Source of the DNA: JAHOYW01 sp963664605
Lineage (GTDB): Bacteria; Verrucomicrobiota; Lentisphaeria; Victivallales; Victivallaceae
Assembly (NCBI GenBank): GCA_963664605.1
Contig: OY761536.1
Span: forward strand, 1,116,001-1,180,000
Length of the DNA: 64,000 nt
Direction: 5' to 3'
The translations under genes were made by a program, and so were the position numbers. The notes under the pieces are model-generated. The model was not told the DNA's origin. It saw nothing but the letters and a program-made list of their open reading frames with translations, and did no database searches. Below, one piece after another: positions 61,311-64,000 of the stretch; positions within the stretch are counted from its first letter, which is position 1, and each line of letters opens with the position of its first letter.

Positions 61311-62510
61311 TTGAGACTGAATAATAATTTTGAAATAGAGATAGAAAAATTGACCTTTGGCGGTTCCGGATTGGGAAGAATTGACGGTAAAGTGTGCTTC
61401 GTGCCGCGCGTTATTCCCGGTGAATTTGTCGAAGTGGAAATAAAAAAAGAAAAGCAGGATTACTATACTTCGCGTCTGGTCAAGGTTTTGAAACCAAGCC
61501 CCGCCAGGGTTGAAGAGGCATGTCCTTATGGCAAATTCTGTCCCGGCTGCGCTTATCAGCATATTGACTATAAATATGAAAATGAACTGAAAGACAAACA
61601 GATGCGGGATTTTCTTGAACGTAATATTCCTGTGGATGAATGTGAATTCGGCGACTGGCAGACTCCTGAAAATCCTCACGGATACCGTAATAAAATAATT
61701 CTTCATGTTGAAAAAGATGGTCCGCGGACATTGCTTGGTTATATGTACGAAGGCAATCAAACGGTATTGGATATTGAACAATGTCCGTTGGCATGTGATG
61801 AAATCAACAAAAAACTGGTTGAATTAAGAAGCAATAAAGGTTTTTTTCATAGTTTGCATAAAGGTCAGACTTTTACTTTGCGTTATACTGAGAATGACGG
61901 CGTGGTCTACTGGCGCAATGCCCCTAAAGCCAATTTAAGCTGGCTGAAAGAGGAGATGCCGTTTGGGAAGTTTTCCGTGCCGGTCGGAAGTTTTCATCAA
62001 GTGAATGGTTATGGCAGCGCGGCTCTGATCGAAAATGTGACCGCAGTCTTGAAAGAGGAAAAGCCTGAAGCTGTTCTTGATTTGTATTGCGGTTCGGGTT
62101 TGTTTAGTGTAAGTGCGACTCTTGCTGGAGTTTCTGAAGTGACTGGTATTGAGATTGACGAGCAGGCGGTGGAATCAGCACGTTACAACCTGCGTCAGCA
62201 TGGAGCTGAAAATGCAAAAGTAATTGCCTCGAATGTCGGCAAAGTCTTTGAGGAAACTGTTGAAGGCCTGCCTGATTCCGCGTTATTGATTGTTGATCCG
62301 CCGCGCAGCGGTATTGGCAGAGAGTTGAAGAAAAGTATAGTTAAAAGCAAAATCAAGCGCTTAATTTACATTTCTTGCAGTCCGGACACTTTGGGAAGAG
62401 ATTTGAATATGTTTCATAATAATGGGTTCAACTTAAAATTTGCGCGAATGATCAATATGTTTCCACGTACAAGTCATTTTGAAACTTTTACTTATTTAAC
62501 GAGGGACTGA
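61311..62510 (+). CDS. TrmA/RlmD-type rRNA (uracil-C5)-methyltransferase with 4Fe-4S
   Basis: 399 residues. N-terminal TRAM domain (about 1-62), an Fe-S cluster motif C71-x5-C77-x2-C80 plus a later Cys (C158), then a SAM-methyltransferase with VLDLYCGSGLFSVSA and the catalytic Cys in IYISCSPDTLGRDL. The E. coli RlmD cluster has the same spacing, so RlmD (m5U1939 in 23S rRNA) or a close RumA relative is likely. Start is TTG at 61311, with GGAG 6 bases upstream. Overlaps radC by 1 base (TGATG). Confidence 0.9.
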   Translation: MRLNNNFEIEIEKLTFGGSGLGRIDGKVCFVPRVIPGEFVEVEIKKEKQDYYTSRLVKVLKPSPARVEEACPYGKFCPGCAYQHIDYKYENELKDKQMRDFLERNIPVDECEFGDWQTPENPHGYRNKIILHVEKDGPRTLLGYMYEGNQTVLDIEQCPLACDEINKKLVELRSNKGFFHSLHKGQTFTLRYTENDGVVYWRNAPKANLSWLKEEMPFGKFSVPVGSFHQVNGYGSAALIENVTAVLKEEKPEAVLDLYCGSGLFSVSATLAGVSEVTGIEIDEQAVESARYNLRQHGAENAKVIASNVGKVFEETVEGLPDSALLIVDPPRSGIGRELKKSIVKSKIKRLIYISCSPDTLGRDLNMFHNNGFNLKFARMINMFPRTSHFETFTYLTRD

Positions 62511-63184
62511 TGAAAGAAGATATGCTCCAGGGACACAGGGCTCGTTTGAGAAAAAAATTCCTTAGCGGAGGGCTGAAAGCCCTGCATGATTATGAAGCGC
62601 TTGAAATGCTTTTAACTTTTGTTATCCCGCGTCGTGACGTCAAACCGATAGCTAAAGACCTTTTAGCTCATTTCAAGGAGCTGCACGCCGTTTTTGACGC
62701 GTCGGTCGAGGAGTTGCAAAAAGTTAAAGGTATCGGAGAAAATACCGCAGTTTTATTCGTTTTCTTGCGGAAATTATGCAACGGCTATCTGGAATCAAAT
62801 GCTTTCGGTACAGACTTTGTAAATTCCCCTAAAAGTGTGATAGACTATGTGCGAATGAAAATCGGGGGAGAGAAAAACGAATTTTTCATGACACTTTACC
62901 TGAATACTAAAAATCATGTGATCGACTATGATTGTCAGGAGGGAACGTTTAATCGCGCGGCTGTCTATCCCCGTAATATCGTAAAGCGTTGTCTTGAACT
63001 TCACGCTGCCGCGATAATTCTGGTACACAACCATCCCAGCGGTTTATGTGAGCCGTCCGCGGCTGACCGCCGTATGACTGGCGACATCAAGAAAGCTGTT
63101 GAAACTGTTGAAATAAAAGTGCTGGATCATATTGTCGTATCAAGAGCCGGTCACAGAAGTTTTGCCGAGTTGAAGATACTATAA
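62510..63184 (+). CDS. radC: RadC-family JAB/MPN domain protein
   Basis: 224 residues. The N-terminal helical domain ends in KVKGIGENTAVLF (HhH-like, about 66-80). The C-terminal metal-binding JAB motif is HNHPSG with later SAADRR, near 167-180; the family shows a HxHPSG...D arrangement of zinc-binding residues. A link to DNA repair is disputed; proposed roles include transformation and metalloprotease functions. The gene starts one base inside the methyltransferase stop. Confidence 0.95.
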   Translation: MKEDMLQGHRARLRKKFLSGGLKALHDYEALEMLLTFVIPRRDVKPIAKDLLAHFKELHAVFDASVEELQKVKGIGENTAVLFVFLRKLCNGYLESNAFGTDFVNSPKSVIDYVRMKIGGEKNEFFMTLYLNTKNHVIDYDCQEGTFNRAAVYPRNIVKRCLELHAAAIILVHNHPSGLCEPSAADRRMTGDIKKAVETVEIKVLDHIVVSRAGHRSFAELKIL

Positions 63185-63197
63185 CGAGCGATGAGCA

Positions 63198-64000
63198 TTA
63201 CTTTTTACAGTATTTTTTGAATACTTCATAAATACCGGGTTTAATCATATCATTACCATTGCATACCATAAGTGTATCTCCGCCTGCAGCAAGAATTAAA
63301 CGCAGTTCTTTTTCCAGAGTCGCCGCGTCTTTTATCCAAAGGCTGCCGGGATTTCGATTTAGGCCGACAAAAGGAATTCCCTGTACTCCTTTGAAATACA
63401 TATTTTGTTTGTCAGTCACGAATTTGGTATAACGGGTTATTTTTTTATCATTCCAGGGGAAATACCATGCGACAGTTTGTCCGCAGAAATCCGCTTTTGT
63501 TCTGTTGCCGTACAGTGGTTCTGGCAGAAATGTTGGATAAACATGGACAAGTACCTTAAAGTCAGGATGTTTACTTTTTACATAATCAATCATATCGTTA
63601 TAGTATTTCACCAGCATGTCGCGGTAAAAAACCTCTTTGTTTCGGGGGGTGTCGGAGTATCCTTTTTCTGACAGGTATTTTTTATATGCTTTAAGGCAGT
63701 CTTTGCAATAGCATCCTTTGAAATTCGAATAGCCGAGATAATCAAAATAAATCCCCTTGATCCCTTTGACCCGGGAGCAAATAGCATCTATACGCTTTTT
63801 AGAAAGAGTATAATCTTTGTCGCTCAGGAAACAAGGAATTCTACAACTGTTAAGCGTATCAAGCGGCGCAACAGGTTCTCCTCCATAGCGGCATTTCATT
63901 TCTATCCTGCGTTTGTTGACAACAGCTCTTTTTTCTTTACGGTTTGTTTTTTTCAGGTCAAGCCCGTTGATATAAGCGAAATGTTTTTCTTCTTCAGGAG
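63198..64000 (-). CDS. putative glycosyl-hydrolase-like protein, 5' end beyond window
   Basis: Partial: the frame is open through 64000. The visible 267 residues show KGIKGIYFDYLGYSNF, the Cys pair CYCKDCLKAYKKYL, FKVLVHVYPTFLPEPLYG and LRLILAAGGDTLMVC, consistent with a TIM-barrel glycoside hydrolase-like or DUF4434-like protein. The CYCKDC pattern occurs in many putative bacterial glycosidases of PVC and Bacteroidetes genomes. An in-frame ATG at 63899 exists but is probably internal. Convergent with radC, 13 bases apart. Confidence 0.55.
   Translation of the reverse strand, partial: PEEEKHFAYINGLDLKKTNRKEKRAVVNKRRIEMKCRYGGEPVAPLDTLNSCRIPCFLSDKDYTLSKKRIDAICSRVKGIKGIYFDYLGYSNFKGCYCKDCLKAYKKYLSEKGYSDTPRNKEVFYRDMLVKYYNDMIDYVKSKHPDFKVLVHVYPTFLPEPLYGNRTKADFCGQTVAWYFPWNDKKITRYTKFVTDKQNMYFKGVQGIPFVGLNRNPGSLWIKDAATLEKELRLILAAGGDTLMVCNGNDMIKPGIYEVFKKYCKK

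Overview
The window (64 kb, no rRNA, tRNA or CRISPR seen) looks like chromosome of an anaerobic, Gram-negative-type bacterium. Clues are an anaerobe-type nitrogenase operon with nifI1/nifI2 between nifH and nifD, acetate kinase plus phosphotransacetylase, an MsbA-like exporter next to an O-antigen-ligase-like protein, and orphan TadE/TadG-like proteins. Taken together this gene mix suggests the PVC superphylum, perhaps Lentisphaerota or a relative. That placement is inference from gene content only and no marker gene was aligned.

Region by region. (1) 1-9 kb: end of an S24/LexA-fold protein, a small membrane protein, an aldo/keto reductase, a PP2C phosphatase, a FusA2-type EF-G with a clear terminator, three TadE/TadG-like secreted or pilus-type proteins and an EF-hand repeat protein. 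(2) 9-25 kb: the nitrogen fixation island. One long minus-strand operon runs nifH-nifI1-nifI2-nifD-nifK-nifE-nifN-nifB-nifX-like-2Fe2S ferredoxin-nifV-modB-modC-modA-GNAT (22772 down to 9521). A divergent nifA (GAF-AAA+-HTH) follows on the plus strand. A HEPN-like small gene at 9020-9415 points into the end of the operon. Sigma-54 type -24/-12 elements with exact GG-N10-GC spacing lie before nifH, before nifA and before the HEPN-like gene, and dyads resembling NifA enhancer sites lie nearby. (3) 25-32 kb: HIT protein, then rpmE, prfA, aroQ, accB, accC, two Asp23-type proteins and maf. (4) 32-35 kb: a polytopic membrane protein and two CNNM/CorC-type proteins. (5) 35-45 kb: two PilB/GspE ATPases, PilT, PilC/GspF, then a mannose-1-phosphate guanylyltransferase, coaX, a TrpF-like protein, ilvN and a small membrane protein, ending at a REP-like inverted repeat. 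(6) 45-48 kb: an XPB-type helicase coupled to a Bax1-like (DUF790) protein. (7) 48-53 kb: a HTH-EIIA fusion coupled to a CPA2 antiporter with CBS domains, then ackA-pta. (8) 53-64 kb: two oxidoreductases, a tight minus-strand envelope operon (degT-msbA-murC-wzy-like), an RlmD-type methyltransferase with radC, and a hydrolase-like gene running off the end.

How the parts work together. NifA with RNA polymerase-sigma54 would switch on the nif operon. The operon carries structural genes (H, D, K), FeMo-cofactor assembly (B, E, N, V, X-like), post-translational switch-off proteins (NifI1, NifI2), a dedicated electron-transfer-type ferredoxin and its own molybdate importer. nifS, nifU, a flavodoxin and an ammonium transporter are not in the window, so sulfur and iron delivery must come from elsewhere. 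The most novel lead is the HEPN-like gene, which carries its own sigma-54 promoter and an upstream dyad and so looks like an undescribed member of the nitrogen-fixation regulon. Second leads are the bacterial XPB-Bax1 pair and the HTH-EIIA regulator tied to an ion antiporter.
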